DNA from: Casuarius casuarius
Lineage: Eukaryota > Chordata > Aves > Casuariiformes > Casuariidae
DNA length: 64,000 bases
NCBI GenBank assembly: GCA_003342895.1
Contig: PTFA01000370.1
Span: 332,479 to 396,478 of the forward strand
Reading direction: 5' to 3'
In this document: positions 17,501 to 31,689 of the stretch, piece after piece
Layout of the letters: the number at the start of each line of letters is the position of its first letter
Numbering within the stretch: position 1 is the stretch's first letter
Translations under genes and position numbers: made by a program
Notes under the pieces: model-generated
What the model was told of the DNA's origin: nothing
The model's input: only the letters and a program-made list of their open reading frames with translations
Databases searched by the model: none

Positions 17501-20500
17501 CCAAAAATAGAAGGTAAGGGGGCTCACAGCAGTGAGGGCAAAGGAGTGCAGTGAAGCTATGAGGAGACAAGAGTGAGGGACTGAGTTGATGTGAAATGCC
17601 CATGCTGGGGCTGAGGCTTCAACAAAGTTCATTTTCCCGGAGAGAAAAAGGAAGAAGCAGGATTTGTAAGCACGGGGCACAACTCCAAAGCCCCCCACAA
17701 AGAGCCTTGGAGGACATGGGAAGAGGAGACAGTAAGTCTCCGTTTTCTGCAGAGGGCTTGTCAGCTCACAGGACACATTCGTTCGGGTGAAATCCAAAAG
17801 CTTTGACCCCAAGTTAATGATAATCCACCATTCACAGTGTTGCACTTCCCTCCCATATAGAAACCTACCTTCCACGTGTTTCAGAACAGCCTAAAAAGAA
17901 ATGTCTCCAATAAAAACCCTTGGCAAGTGCCAGCTTATCCCAGCACAGTATATATGGTATCAGATGAATTCCCTTTCTAACACTACTTTAGTTTTTAGTT
18001 AGAGAGTCTATCACTATTTTTAGTCTAACATTCGATGGGGTCCTTGCTGGCTTACTGTAGACGTGCAACTCAACTAACTGTTCTCTGCATGGCCTCCTAC
18101 CTAGAACACCATGTACGCAGATAAGATGAGCTTTCTTCTCAGAATAGCAACACCCATCTCCCTGCACAAAATAAGCCAACAGACTTTCTCAAATGATNTG
18201 ATAGAAGTTGCATAGGAGTTTGCTGAACTGCTCTCTCAGCTAGGGCTGTAAACCTGAGCATGTCATAACTGACTTGAGTGGGAGTGGGAAGCTTGGAAAC
18301 CACAGACTACAGAGGAGAGAATAACTCTCTTACCAGGTGTTCATGCAGGAGAGCCACTGAAAGGAGGCAAAGTCAGAAAGAAAACAGAAGGCGTCCGCAA
18401 TGTGAAGATGAGGAACAGCTAGTGTAAGAATGGTTAGATAAAGTGCTACAATGTCTGGGCTGTCAAAGATCTGGTGGTAGCCCAGGAAAGCCAATCACTT
18501 CTGCAATGAGCCGCAGTCCTCATCAGGCAGGTTGACTCTGCAGAACAGCTTTTGAGCATATAGACTGAGCCAGGCCATGCTGATGGGAAGCAGAGGGGAC
18601 AAAATGTGGTCTTTCTGCAAGAAACTATTTCCAGGTCGCACAGCTTCTAGGAAGATATCATTCACTTGCATAAATCAGTGGAGCAATACTAGTTTGTGCT
18701 CTCTCGTAACTGCTGCTGCACCCCCCTGGTTTTTGATACATGCCAGTCTGGACCCAATTTCTGCCTTCGGATAATTCCCATAGAGGCAGTGTTACGTAGC
18801 AGTTTAGGAGTATAACACACATCTTTGGGAGAAAAACAAAACCAGCTCGGGTGTCAAGAGAGGGAAATTATGTGGGCTCCACAAAAGGAAAAAAAAGTGG
18901 CATAGCCTGATTTGTTATATTTATCCTAAAAATTTTCATAGCAAATTTGTTGCTGGGGATGTTGCTGCACAGGACCATATTGGTCTGACAGCAGTACTTG
19001 GTGGTTGGCTCAGAAGACCCATGTGAATTGGAGAACATAGCAAGACGTGATCTGATCACGAGAGGATGGAGGGATATAGTACTGTAGGATCACTGTACCC
19101 CTTTTTGCATTCACATGTTTTTTCCACCAGCCTCCGTGGTTGCCCACTGTTGAAGAGACAGGTTAATAAGCAAGTGGATTTTTGGCTTGACTTCGTATCG
19201 TCTTATGTCCCACAGACTGTAGGAGCCAGTGCTAACGAGTTGCCGGTTCTAGGTACTACAAGTTCCTGTGGTTTCCAAAAGTGCCACAGGAGCCACAAAG
19301 AGCCACCAAAGGAGGGAGACTGAATTTCACTTCAGTGACAGCTTGGTCACACAGAAAGCGGAAGGAAGAAACATCTTCCCCAATGGCACTGAGCTGTTTT
19401 AACCCAGATGTTCATCATACCCAACAGATCTGACACCGGCTGTGCTTGTGCACAAGAAAGTGTCACATTTTGTTGGCAGGCAGGGAGCACCTAGTACTGA
19501 CCAAAGTCAGTCTGATCTTCCCTCTGTGGGTGACTGGTGTTGCCTTTGCACCCAAACACGTGCATCGAACTGGACTGCCCTTTCCTTGGAGGAGGAACGG
19601 AGCGGGAGGATTTTAATTAAAATCTTTGTTTAAAGCCTGTTGCTTCTCTCTAGTTCGGATAGATGTCTCGCATTAAAAAAAAAAAAGAGAGAGACAAAGC
19701 ACTGCATGAACCATTGACGCTCTATTTTTAAGATCTTTCATCTGGCATCATTGCAGTTCTTGCAGATGCATACGAAGTACAGACACAGCTGTTAGCCCTT
19801 CAGGTAGGCTGAGGAGGAGGAACGTGTCCGTTGGTAGCGTTTTTCAGCCTGGCTGTTTAGCGCTTAGTGAAGATCACTGCCTGAAAGGTCACATTTTCTC
19901 CATTCGGGTTGGTGAGAGAAAGCAGGATTTTCGGCAGCAGGTTTTACTCCGGCACTGTGCACGTACATCTTACAGACCACAGAAGCTGCAGTCACACTGC
20001 TCTGTAAGGGCAGCGTGCAGGATCCAGCATAGCAGGATAAAGCCTTCAGTGCTCCCCAGGTGCTTTCCTACCATTGCTACCTTCTTATAATCAAGATCTT
20101 TTTTGTGAGTGTACAATAAAAACCCTGCAAGGGCAGCTACCCTTGGAGACACTGATTTGTCCAGCACAGTGTGAGAGTCAAGTGAATACTCTTAATGCAC
20201 TGATGGCAGATATTTTATCTGGTTCCTTTCATATTTGTGATGCTCATTTCCTCCCTCTCAGTGAAGGGTTTTACAAGAGGGATGAGGCAGAATTTGTGAC
20301 AGTCCAGAGCAGCAAGAGTAATCAGAAGATCTTGGGAAAAGGGGAAGGGAACTGAAGTTCTTTTGTCAAGAGCAGAGATGGCTGAAGGAGACAAGGAGTC
20401 AATCTTATATCGCAATAAAAAACAACACAAATATATTGGTTTCCACGACTACTGGGGCTAGGACACGAAGCCATGCACTCAAATAACAGCAAGATTACAC

Positions 20501-23140
20501 ATTAAGACAAACTTTTAGCAGTAAGGAAGTCCTGAAAAAAATCCCCTGAGGAAGGAGCAGAGTCTTTGTTGGTGGAAGTTTTAGGAGCAGGTTAGGTAAA
20601 CCTCCATCAGTAATGATGCACATTTGGTGGATCCTATCTTGGGGCAGAGACTTAACTTCAGCCTTAGAGCCTGAATCCCTTCCCATGGTTGCCACTTCCA
20701 TAGCTCTGAAGCCTTTGCAGTATAGCTCTGTTTGCATATAAACTGCTCCTCCAATACTGGTGTCAACCATAGTATTGCCTGTGATTTTATTCATAATCAA
20801 GAAACACCTAGCAAAAAAAAAAAAGAGGTAATTGTTTATCCTATGAATGTAATGAAATGGCCACTAATTCAAGTTTTGTAAGTCACACAGTCATCAAGAA
20901 GCCCTGGCTTGCATTGCGACAGGTTAGTAGGAATTCCTAGATCTCAGCAAGAGATGAACTTGTTACTTACGGGAAGGAAAGAGCTTCATTTTTTTCCCTG
21001 CAGACTTTCCTATGCAGGCCCATTTCCCCACTGCCTTGCACCTTTACATCTAAGCAGATGAAATAGATGAAGGATGCATCCAAAATGTAAGAACAGGGTT
21101 TTGAGACATCTTTGCATGTGTAAGTAATAAGCCAGACAGAGAAGAATCAGGCCCCGAGTTATACCCTTCATGCATACTTGCCTATACAGAAGCTGTAACA
21201 TTGCTAAAAAATCCACTCTAAGTTGGTGCTTGCCCTCGAGTTGGGTTTTCACACCTCCTGGTCAACACACAGAGCTCGCAAGGGACAGGCAGATGCTTTA
21301 ATTCAAAGTGACTCTCAATTCCCTTTTGCTGACTCTGTGGTTTTCCTGCAGAGCTCCTGTAGCACCGAGAAAGTCACAGGGAAGGCTCAGGACAAAAACA
21401 GTGAGCGCTAACAAATCTCCCTGCCCTTCAAAGCGTCCATAAGGGCCATGACCTTCGTCATGCAACAAACATGAGCAACCACAGCCAAAAGCAAAGGCAG
21501 TAGAGAGACGTAATGTTCCCTCAGTGGCTGTTTTTGCAGAACTGGATCCATTTTAGCAATGTCTAGAGGGGCAGAGGCAGAAGCAAATGCACCGAGACCA
21601 CTCTGGAGTGCACACAGGATCCATCTTTCTTCCTCACTGGCTTTGACAACGCAGGTCTCTATGCAGGGATTCATTTGAAGCAAGTTATGGAAGTGAAATA
21701 CGCGCTTTGTGCAGCTTACATTTAACCTTACGAAGATCAGTTTCCAGTTTAAGTGGGAGCACTGTTTCAGACAGCTCCTGGGCCAGCAGAAAAAGAATTT
21801 CTTTGCGGTAAGTCTCCCTCCAGTAAGTCAGGGTCTGCTTTCCTAAAGGCCCGTGTCCTTCTAAACAACACTACTTGGTATGAAAACAAGCTCGTACAGG
21901 TCTCTGAGGTGAGCAGATGTTGCAATACAACAGGAGTTAAGGAATGTACCCTGTCAGAGATGAAAACCAGAAAATCTTAAGCCAAAAATTGGGGCAAAGC
22001 CTCAGGACAAGTTTAGCAGGCACCATAAAGAGCAGCGGCCTCTAAGGCAGTGAGTTTTGTTGTCCACCTCTATCCAGCTCCATCTGGATGTGGCCTTCCA
22101 AGATAACAGCTAGCTGTTCAGAGTGTACCTGAGCTGGTGCAAACCAGACCGCACAGTAAGCCCCATTTTCTCACGAGAAAGAGGAAACTTAACCCCGTGC
22201 TGAGTTACAGTAAGAGGGAAGAGCCTTGAGATTTCCACTAGAAAAGATGCTCTACAGCCACAGAAGTATCTTCTCCTTCCTCCTCTCCAACGATCCTAAT
22301 TCTTCAGTAACTTCCAGTCCAAGTGGTGTCCATTTCACGTTGGCAGCATCCACTGCTGTCCTTTTCAGGGAAACCGTTACAGCGTTGGGATGCTTGGCTA
22401 AGCAGGAGCAGGCCGCTCTAGCAAGCTTTGCGTGAGGATGGATCCCTTGATGTTGGGGGGAGGTGGTTTGGAAGCAGCCAAAGGCAAACCAGCAGGTTTT
22501 GGGTCTTTGTGCCCCAATTTTGTAACTGGGGTTCACTGTCTGTGCAACAATGCATTTTCCTAAGAAGCTCAGACATCAAGAAGAGAGGAAGCGACCATCT
22601 GATCCAAAGGGGATGAGCCACTTGGTGGTTTTCTGTCCTTGGGATGCTAACGGATTACAGAGTTTCTTGATAAATGTGTCAGCACATACAGTCTTTTTCT
22701 ACTCAGTAAATGTGCAGCTGTCAGATACATAGGACAATGAATACATACACTCCTTTATAATCTATGTTTACAGCAACTAGAGGAACTGACTTCATGAGTA
22801 GGAAAGGTCCTGAAACCCCCAACTTCCTTCCTCGCTGTTGCAGAAAGCTGGACAAGAGTGACAAGGGCACACACTCCCTTATAGCAGCAGAGCTGATGAT
22901 GTCATCCCAGTGCAAGAATGACATCACAGGCTCCCGAGACATAGCCTTTCTAGACTGTCAATGAAAAACAGCCTCAGTAATTAGCAGAAATACTCAGTAT
23001 TGCCAGAAATACTCAGTATTACCATACAAAGATGATCACCCATCCTTAGCTCCGTGGTAGGCTGTTGGGTTAAGGGGCACAGCAGAAGCAAACATTGAAC
23101 GTTACAGAGAAGAGGAAGAAAAACTCAGCACTGACCAAGC
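14570..23140. other. Intergenic region between TDH and MTMR9, part 1
   Basis: No gene recognised. The longest open frame (170 codons, minus strand 17875-17363) shows no known domain and has the biased composition of chance translation. Minor features: a short gcatcct tandem near 16631-16660, A-rich runs near 19674 and 20814, and an N at 18197. In human the only gene in this interval is the primate-restricted SLC35G5; nothing like it is visible here. Confidence 0.5.
22985..23020. repeat. Tandem direct repeat, two copies of about 18 bp
   Basis: The unit cagaaatactcagtatt occurs twice back to back, separated by one or two variant bases (gc/ac). It lies just left of the LTR-like patch. Confidence 0.8.
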
Positions 23141-23149
23141 TGGGCATTG

Positions 23150-23400
23150 TATGACAGGAAAGTCAAAGCCCCCCCCCCCCCGAATCTAGGGGCGCAAAAC
23201 CTGTAAAGTCTATGACGTACCGAACCAAATCTGGGAGTAGATGCACAACAGTTCAGTGTAGCCAATGTAGCTTATTGGGGTCGAGGGAACCTTTGGGTTT
23301 CATTGGTCTTGGAGAATGTGACCCCCTTAAATTTACCTGAATAAAGCCTGCTAAAACTGTATCTATGCATTTTATGAAGTCTGCAGGAATCTCGTGGACT
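23150..23400 (+). mobile_element. LTR-like fragment (unverified)
   Basis: Several LTR-type features in promoter-to-poly(A) order: a TG start near 23148, a 13-14 base C run, three CCAAT/ATTGG boxes (near 23259, 23274 and 23308), then AATAAAGCC at 23339-23347 followed by a possible U5. No matching second LTR, gag/pol frame or target duplication is recognisable, so at most this is an old solo LTR. A chance combination remains possible. Confidence 0.3.
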
Positions 23401-26400
23401 TAAATCCCTCATCTCCAAAGTGTCTTGTTCAATTAACCTCAAACTTCCTTCATTCTAAAATAAAGCTGACTTTTGGCAGAGGACCCTGGAGGGAAACTTC
23501 TGACAGAAAAGGTAAAATGCATTTAAAACGAAATCTAAAATGGCCATCTTTGCAAAATGGAGCCATTACCATGGCTGCAAAATTATTTATCAAGTGCTAG
23601 TAGCATGTTTTGTGCTTCCAAAAAAACAGGCAGGCACCTTTCCCACAGATTCACCAGGCTCACACAGCTGTTAAGATCGAACAGAGCAGCCGCAAGTAGC
23701 ACACAGCATATCAGTGAAAATCGGCTTAAGAATTCAAAAGTGGTTCTTGCCTTTGCTGGAGGGTAGTAAGGCATTGCGTTGCTAGGCAGGGAGAGGCAAA
23801 GCATTTCTGAATTCCATTTTCCATACAGAGTTATTAGATAATCTTTATAATCTAGCGCAATGAGGCTAAAACTTTGTTCTTCAATTTTAATACTCCCCTT
23901 ACTGGACAAAATAATGCAGTTTATGCTTTCTTCTCATTTAACTTTTCTTCTCTCAGGCAATGGGCTCTGCAGATCAGCGTTTCAGGATCTCTTTGCATTT
24001 GCAGTGAAGTCCCCTGGAGGACAGGTGATGAAGCTAGGACTATCTTTTATTTTCTTAATTGGGATAACTTTGCTGTCATTCCTGCAGACTGAACTGCACC
24101 TGACATTTTTGCCTCTCCTCCCACTGGCAACGTGAGGACAGTTGGAATGGGGAAGGGAACTGGGCGCTGCCTTCAGCTCTCTATTTATTCACAGTTTTTT
24201 GTTGGAGCAGGATACAAACATACAGCAGCATATGCTTTAACTAAAAACAAGAGCTTGCCAACGCAAACAGGTTGGGAATTTTCCATCCACGGAAAGAGCA
24301 GTTTCAGCAAAAAATTGAATTGTCCTCTAGGGTGGGGATTTTCCCTAAATCATTCAATTTTCTTTACATTCCACCCAAGTGAAACGTCAGCATTTTGTTG
24401 AACTAAATCCAAAGTGTTTCAAGTCATTGAAGTGTTACGTTGCGTGACTCCAGGCCCTTGTTTGTCTGCTGGGACTGCAGTTTTGGGTGCCACATATTCC
24501 TAGTCTTTCCAAATAAGCAGGAGAGCATCGTTCCCCTCCTCACCCCTCAAAGTAGAATTCCAAGTGTTTCAATCAGTGAAAACCCAAAACGAACATTGTC
24601 TCTTGAGTCTATCTGTGGAGGATAGCTCCATAGTGACTACTAAACATGAGAATCTAGATATAACTTTTGCCCAAGAAGCCATCAAATTGGTTATTACTGG
24701 AATCTGGGAATAACCAGTTTCCTATATTCTCTCCTTAAACGTCTACTATTCGTGGTTGCTGGAGACCAAGCGTGGTGGAGCTGCCTGTGTCTTCGATCTG
24801 ACTGGCATGGTCATTTTTAGATAATTTGGTTAAACCAACTCAGCTCTGTTTCTCATGGCTCAGTATCATCCCTTCATCTGAGTGCTGAGTCCGGGTCTTG
24901 GGAGATGTTGTCTGGGAAGGAGTCCAGAAAAATGTGGCATGTAAAGTATCCCAGCCCCCTGTGAGTGTACAGTTCACTGAGCTGGAACCTTTCAGCTCAG
25001 CAGCCCAAAAAGGAGTCCTGAAATATTAGAACACTTTTGTTAAAGGTACCAAAAGGAAATGCTCTGGCAAGCTTAATTAAAAAAAAAAAGAAGAAAATGT
25101 GTCCTTTGAAAATATACATGTATACATCTTTCTCAAGGCCTTAATTCTCAGTTAGGACAAAGGGCAAAATTAAATATCAGGCAATTTTCTGGGAGGGAAG
25201 CCTTTCATGTAGCTCTGCTAGCAAAATAAAACCCTCCACTGCACACACGGATCTCCCCAGCTGGAGATCAGAGAAAGGGTCAACTGCATGTGACGGCTGT
25301 TAATCACATCACTTAATGCCTGGCTGGGCAGTGCATGGACACAGCTGCAGGGGACGAGCAGAAGACCCTATACAGAACATTGCACCCTGGTATGTACCAG
25401 TAGCATAAGCAAAAAGCACTTCCCATTTTACTGTCCAACCATTTTAAATGGAAGAAGGGTTTATTGACAAGTCTGTCAAAAAGATTGCTGGTGTTTCTTG
25501 AAGGTAGAAGACTCAAGGCAGTTCAGGATTGGGACAGATCCCGATTTTTAAGAAAGTGATTAATGGTTTCAGGCCATTTCAAAGTTAGGAGAGCAAATAA
25601 AGCAGGAGTGGCCAATAAGGTCACTATTTCCAAGGGTTCCAGCATTCAGACACTAATATACAGCTACATTTTTAAAAGCTGAGTGCACAAAGTGTGGACA
25701 TTTGGGAAAAATCGAAGTATAACAGAAGCTGTAGAGGAAAGTCTTTCCTAGCTGCAGAGCCTGAGTGCTTGCAACTCCTGGCTCCCAAGGGAGTCTGAAA
25801 CACCTGTTAAGTTCCATTCACAAAACCAGATCTCTCTCTTTTCAAAAAAAGAAAAGCTAAAGTAGGAAAATAAACACAAGGTACTCTACTGTTATACTGC
25901 AGAGCCTTGAAAATGTATTTATCCCCCGCCCCAGAAAACAAAGCTGAAGAGGTATCAGCAATATCCCCTCAACTGCTATAAACTGTGCAGTATCTTCACA
26001 GTTTGAAGGAGGGAAAGAACCTGCAATACATCACATACACACGTACAAAAGACAAACTGAGTTCGGGTGAAATGGTCAGCAGGAAGGAGAGCTTACAGCC
26101 ACGCTTCCCTGGCTTCCTGATACCATATTACTCAGGGACTTCCCAAGACCTGCTTTTTGAACCCCTATGGTGTTGGCATCTACAATGTCCTGTAGCCATG
26201 AGTCCCCCAGCTGAACTGCATGCCCTGCGAAAAAGCACCTCCTCTTGTTTCGACGGCCACCTGATAATTTCGTGTGGTGCTCTTTAATTCTTGTAGTATG
26301 AGGCATAGAAAATAGCTGTTCCTTACTCACCTTGTCCATGACAATATTTCATAAGCCTCCATCCTGCCCTCACCCCAGCAATCACTTCTCCAGGCTGAGG

Positions 26401-28795
26401 AGCTTGCCACTAAATGAAAGAAAAGCAAGGGAAGAGCAGAGCTCTAGCACTGCTTCATAGCTGCTCGCAGGAAGGGCTCCATGGATCCAACGTTATGGGG
26501 AGAATACAACAGGTCTCACCAGCCCCAGCACAGAGGTAAAGGTCCTGGTGGCTCCAGAGCCCTGACACACACATGCAGTTGAGGGAAAGTGGTCTTTCTG
26601 CTTGTGAAGGATGGCACATCTGAAACTGCTCATTGGTGGTTTTACCATACCTGCTAACCTGACTCAAAGCACAGCTCTTCTAGACCAGTGTCATGCCATG
26701 ATGGCAGATCCCTCAAACTGACACGGAAGCAGAGCAGGGGTGGTTTAGCACCTAAGGACGTGTCCTCCTCTAGCATCGAGGCAATCATCTGGAGTGTTAA
26801 GCCGGCCTGAGCACGAGCTGTAAGGAGCTTGCAGCAAGCTCGACCTGTAACCGCCCCGTCCTAAGGGTTCAGCTGTGATCCAAGGCCTCCCTGATACGGC
26901 CCAGGTGGATAACCCCGCCTCAGGCTGCTGAGGAGCTTGCCAAATTGTGAGAAAGAGCACAGAGCCCTGCAAGATAAGAAAGATAAAACTGAGGACGGAG
27001 GTAGGATTGTTGGGACAATCTAAGAGGAAAAACACTGACACGGAAAGGCATAAAATCCTAAAGGGGAGGAGAAAAAAAAAAAAAAGCTGGAAGATGCAGC
27101 TCAGCAGCGTGGATGGTCCCATGCAGGGAGAAGCAGGGGCTGACCTTTCCACCTGACCAGCTCCTGCCTGGCCAGCAAAGACTCTTCGGGTGTCTTACTG
27201 GGTGGTCAGTATAGCTTTGCAGCTCAGTAGTCCTGGCTACCTTTCATGTGCATTAAAAGTGTAAAGTAGTAATTTATTGGTTAAGTCATGTGCATCCTGC
27301 TTATGGAGCTTCTGTGCATGATAAAGTTCCCAAAGAAAGTGCCCCAGGGAGAGCAAGGGTTGTAAACTAGTAAGAAGCTTGTATTTTTGATAATTTTCAT
27401 CATATCTGGATTTAAAGCTTCTTGATTTTTTACATATCAATGTCTGAAAGACTGCAAACAAGAAAAGCCACTCTGCAATCAAGAAACATGCTAATGAAGG
27501 AACATTGGAAATGTGAATTAAGAGAGCCAAGGGGAAGGGATTAGGATATGTCCCAGCAAGCTGCTCTGCCTCTCAAGGCCCAGTTTATGGGAAGGGAAGG
27601 TCAGATCTAGGCTGGGTCATGAGGCAACCGTATCAGAAAGAAATCCAGGGAGCTAAAGAAAAGGAGATAGGACAGCAAAAAGGTGGTTTTAACTCGGGAA
27701 GGGTGATAACATGATCCTTATAGTGCACTACCCTGTGTCTCTCCAACAGAAAGTGCCACGCTGTAATGGCAGGAGAGTTGTAGATTTAAGGATGTTTCTG
27801 GTTTGGAGAGTGTTGTATGCAGCCAGCCTCCCTAAGGGATCTGGTTCCTTCATAGTTAAGTGTTTTTTTTTTTTTTCCTTCCTCCTCTAAATGGTTCCAA
27901 AACAGCAATTGGAAGTTTTACCACGGTGTCGTTCAGGTACAATGCGATCCCAAGCCATAGCAGAGTACAGAGCATTCCCTTCTCCCAGGAAGGACAAGTT
28001 ATTAAAAAACAGGCTGAGCTGGCAAACTCTGGAGCATCTTTTGCACAGCATACGGTGAGCAATTCCTCGGAGCTGGGACTAGTGTGTAACACTGCTGAAA
28101 TGGCCAGAGCAGGGACCAGGGTTGATAGGAACGACTTTCACTGGGAAGAGTCTCCGGCAGACAACAACCATCAGTCACCTTGTAAGCAACACTGTGCCAT
28201 GGAACTGATGGCTCCAAGCAGGGTCTTGTCAGTCTCCCCACTACTTCATGCTGGCTTCTTCCTCTCCTCTCCCATGTAGCGTCCACAACCGCTTGTCTTG
28301 TTTAAAGCTTTCTGCGACTCTGCCTCTCCCAGAGCCTCAGGCTTAACCTCGCTCCCAGCCCCCTCCTACTCGCAGGTTTTTTTGACATCTCACCCCTGCT
28401 CCCCTTTGCCCGCTTGATGAATTTGCACACCTTTCTTGCAACCTGCTCTCAGACAGCTGAGCCAGAGGAGTTCTTCCCCGCCTTTCGGGACCCCTCCTGG
28501 AGCCGCAACACAGCTCTAGCTGTAAAGACGTCATATCCCTTTGGTTTGCTTGCCTGCACAAGGCTTGTGCCCACAGAGTATGCTATTTCTGCACACCGGC
28601 TATATTTAGCCCTGTTGAGAACAGTGCACATGCTACGTGACAGTGGCTGGCAAGGTCTGAGGTCTCCTCTCCCTTATCCCCTTTTAGCTCTACCTGGCCT
28701 CCTTTGCGTGCTCAATTGCTCAGTCCCCAGTTAGTGCCTAGAGGCACTTTTTGCTAAAAGCCTTAGAGCACCCGAGGCGTCTCTGTCCCCAGCAC
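23400..28795. other. Intergenic region between TDH and MTMR9, part 2
   Basis: No gene or RNA gene recognised. There are homopolymer runs (A near 25080 and 27071; T near 27861-27876). Open frames up to about 139 codons show no domain or conserved motif. Confidence 0.45.
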
Positions 28796-28797
28796 CA

Positions 28798-28985
28798 CAC
28801 ACTGAGGCACATGAGAATAGGGAATTTCATTTGGACTCACCTGGAAAGCACGCTTTCCCTTTGGCCAAGACTGCAGATGGAAGGCTACGAAGTAGCTCAC
28901 CCAAGGTCAAAGCAGCAGTCGGTCTGTGGCAGGGGCAGGACCCAGACTTTGGTCACCCAAATCCCAGTCAGGTGCATTAAAATCC
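28798..28985 (-). mobile_element. MIR-like (CORE-SINE) remnant
   Basis: The part around 28880-28985 matches the familiar MIR stretch of the type cccaaggtcacacagc...gtggcag...aggacccag...cccagtc: here cacccaaggtcaaagcagca, then tctgtggcaggggcagga and cccagactttggtcaccc. The left part (actgaggcacatgagaatag) fits the preceding MIR segment weakly. The strand shown is the antisense of the usual genomic MIR consensus and is tentative. Confidence 0.5.
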
Positions 28986-28989
28986 AACC

Positions 28990-31685
28990 GTCCTTCCTGT
29001 CTACGTGGGGATCCAGCTGCGGCATCAGAGCCTTAGATGACAGCTCATTAATCCACATGGGTTGACACCGTACAAATCCTCTTCGTGACTTAATTATCAA
29101 AAGCATCATCACAGTGCTCATCCTCACAAATGCCGACTCAGACTGTGGGGCTTCTCCCTTTCGGCTGGGCTGTTCATCCTTACCAGTTTCTCCAGTGTGC
29201 CACATGGCATCACAAACAGCTGGGCCAGCACAAGCGAGGAGGAAGGAGGAGTGGAGGAGAACAGCATTTTAATTCATCATTACCGAAGCCTTCCCCATTG
29301 CGAAATCACAGCTTTGCACACTGCTGGCAACGCAGGCAACATACCTCATAAGTTTGATGTTGCATAAGTGTCCCTTAAGGATCTGCGGAAGAAAATCTTT
29401 TCCCAGCAAGGCACAGCTATGTTTTCCCTCCGCAAATACAACCCTAGAGGAACTGCAGAAACCAGAACCCTATGCTTACCCCACTATCATCCAAAGCACT
29501 GTTTTCTCCCTGCAACAACTGATTAAATATCAAACACAGGGAGTCTTTTTCCCTTTAGCAACAATATCATCAAGTCTTGAGGAAAAAAAAGTTCAGTTCA
29601 AGTGTAGGTCTCAGTCTAGCGCATTAGCATGTCAGTTATGCAAAGCCATTCCTACAGCCCATCTATTCCACTTGTCAGTGCAGTCTTCATTTCAAGACCC
29701 CAGAGCCATATAGGATATAGCCCCAGTGGCTTATGTACCCAAAGCAGCCCTAAAAACGGCAACTGAAGAGACAGAGGAAACGCAGTACCCAAAAGGCAAG
29801 CAGTTCTCTGCTCCAAGAACTGACTCTGAAACAATCCCCATTCCTGCCAGAAAGCAAGCATTTTTGACAAGAAAGCTTATATTTCACACCACCAAGGAAT
29901 TACAAACCTAAAGAAAATGGTTTAAAACATAAAATATCCTTTATAAATGTTTTACCTTCTTTGCTGATGCATCACAACAAATTAATTTTCCATCTCAGCA
30001 AAGAATAGCCAGAAGCAAAGTCCCTGTATCCTGTATCTCATGCACCTTCAGAATAGCCACTTGCAAAAAGGCTGAGAGCCCTTCCTGATCACAGGCTACA
30101 CCCTTCCACCCAGAAACGATTACCCTAGACGGTACTGTTACCTATCGCACTGTGCCCAGCCCAGCTGGTCTCGCATCTGGCACAGCATGAACCCTGGATC
30201 TGCATCTCTCTAAGGTGCATCTTCTGGGAAGCTTTTGATTAGCCACCTCTTCATAGAAGGCTCCCCTCCTCCCATATGTTTTCCTTGTGTGAAGATTTAT
30301 ATTCTAGACACATATGTCAAGCTTAGATGGTTGGGATCATTTCCAGTAGGAGGGAGAAGGGTGGGGGGAAAAAAAAAAAAAGCCATCCCAGCTCTGTGAA
30401 GCGTGCTTGAAAAAGTAGGTACTGAAAACTCCTGGAGCTGCATCTTGCCGGAGAAAGACATTCCTCCGGTGAGCTATAAGACTAGTGGCTGCAAATATGC
30501 CTACCCTTTAAATTAGGGTCTACTAGCTTCTACTTTACATTGAGGCAAGTAATAAATCAGCTTTTAGCTACCCGAATTAAGTACTCTAAATTACATATCC
30601 ATTCAGGGCTCTGTACCACTACCACTATGCAAAGCGCTTTCAATTTTTCATCCTATGGTTCAAGGAGGATAATGCTGTTGGCACTAATATACAGCTGTGA
30701 ATCAAGTGGCCCTTGCACATACAACAGCTTCTATAAAACACAAACCTAATTTGGTAACTATGCCCAGTATTTTTTAGGACTGAAATAACATGCACTTTAC
30801 CACAATAAGACAATTAGTGAATTTAATGAGCGTTTTGTTCTTATGATGCCCCTCATGCTACAGCCATCTGCACACTGCAAAGCAACATGAAACCTCGAGC
30901 ATTTACAGCAGAGGATCTTACCTACGCAGCCGTGACCTAAGCTCCCTAAGGTTGGCTAAAAAGTAAGTGACAGTATGACAAAGACGACAGAGTTTCAACT
31001 CAGTCTGTGTTAATGAGCACAAAATCAGCTTTTGCCCCAAAGCAGCAAAGCAAACAGTCAATTTATTTCACCAACCTGGTAAATTCCCCACAGGAAGCCA
31101 ACAGCAACTTTGGATCTTCTCTCTCGATTTTTATCCCAAATGGAAGGTTTACTCACTAGATTAGCCAGATATCATCAAAAAAAGAAGCGTTATATGAGAA
31201 ACAGGGATTTTCTCCTCTTTTATGCAGCAGCCAGGCTTTCTGCCAGTACTTTCTAAGATACTGAGGAAGCAGATATCGAGCTGTAAGAGCAAACCCTCCA
31301 TTAGCATGACCTGTAGCATCAGATAAAGCGATCTGAAACCGCCAGCGACACTATTGCAACAGAACATCAAAGGATCATCATCTCTGGCTCTGAAAGACAA
31401 ATGCGACAGGCTTGCCATGACATTTACACAAGAGGAGGAACCATGAACAGCTGAGCACAGTCCAGCACTGGACATACATCTCTGAGCCACATTCAGGTTT
31501 TTCAGTAAGAAATAGGTATAGCCACAATCTTCTGGCTTTCAAGTCCCTCGGGACCTGTTCATGCTGCAGCACGTACAAGATGCTGAAATTTGGATGCTGC
31601 ACCATCATCACCAGATGACAGCCAGATGACAAAAGCCAAGGCTTGGGGATTGAGGCTTGGAAAGCCAGGCTAGAATTCAAGTGAA
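28990..31685. other. Intergenic region between TDH and MTMR9, part 3
   Basis: No gene recognised. A possible minus-strand AATAAA at 31067-31062 with a U/G-rich downstream stretch could be a distal MTMR9 poly(A) site. Confidence 0.35.
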
Positions 31686-31689
31686 TAGC

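Noticed and set aside
17363..17875. 170-codon open frame on the minus strand, the longest in the window
   Set aside because: No recognisable domain, biased Pro/Leu/Phe-rich composition, no partner exons or splice sites in phase; fits chance in intergenic DNA.
26745..27152. 135-codon minus-strand frame
   Set aside because: Low-complexity Phe/Leu stretch from a poly(T) complement and no domain or splice context.
27860..28279. 139-codon plus-strand frame starting MFFFFF
   Set aside because: The start is translation of a poly(T) run; the rest has no known domain.
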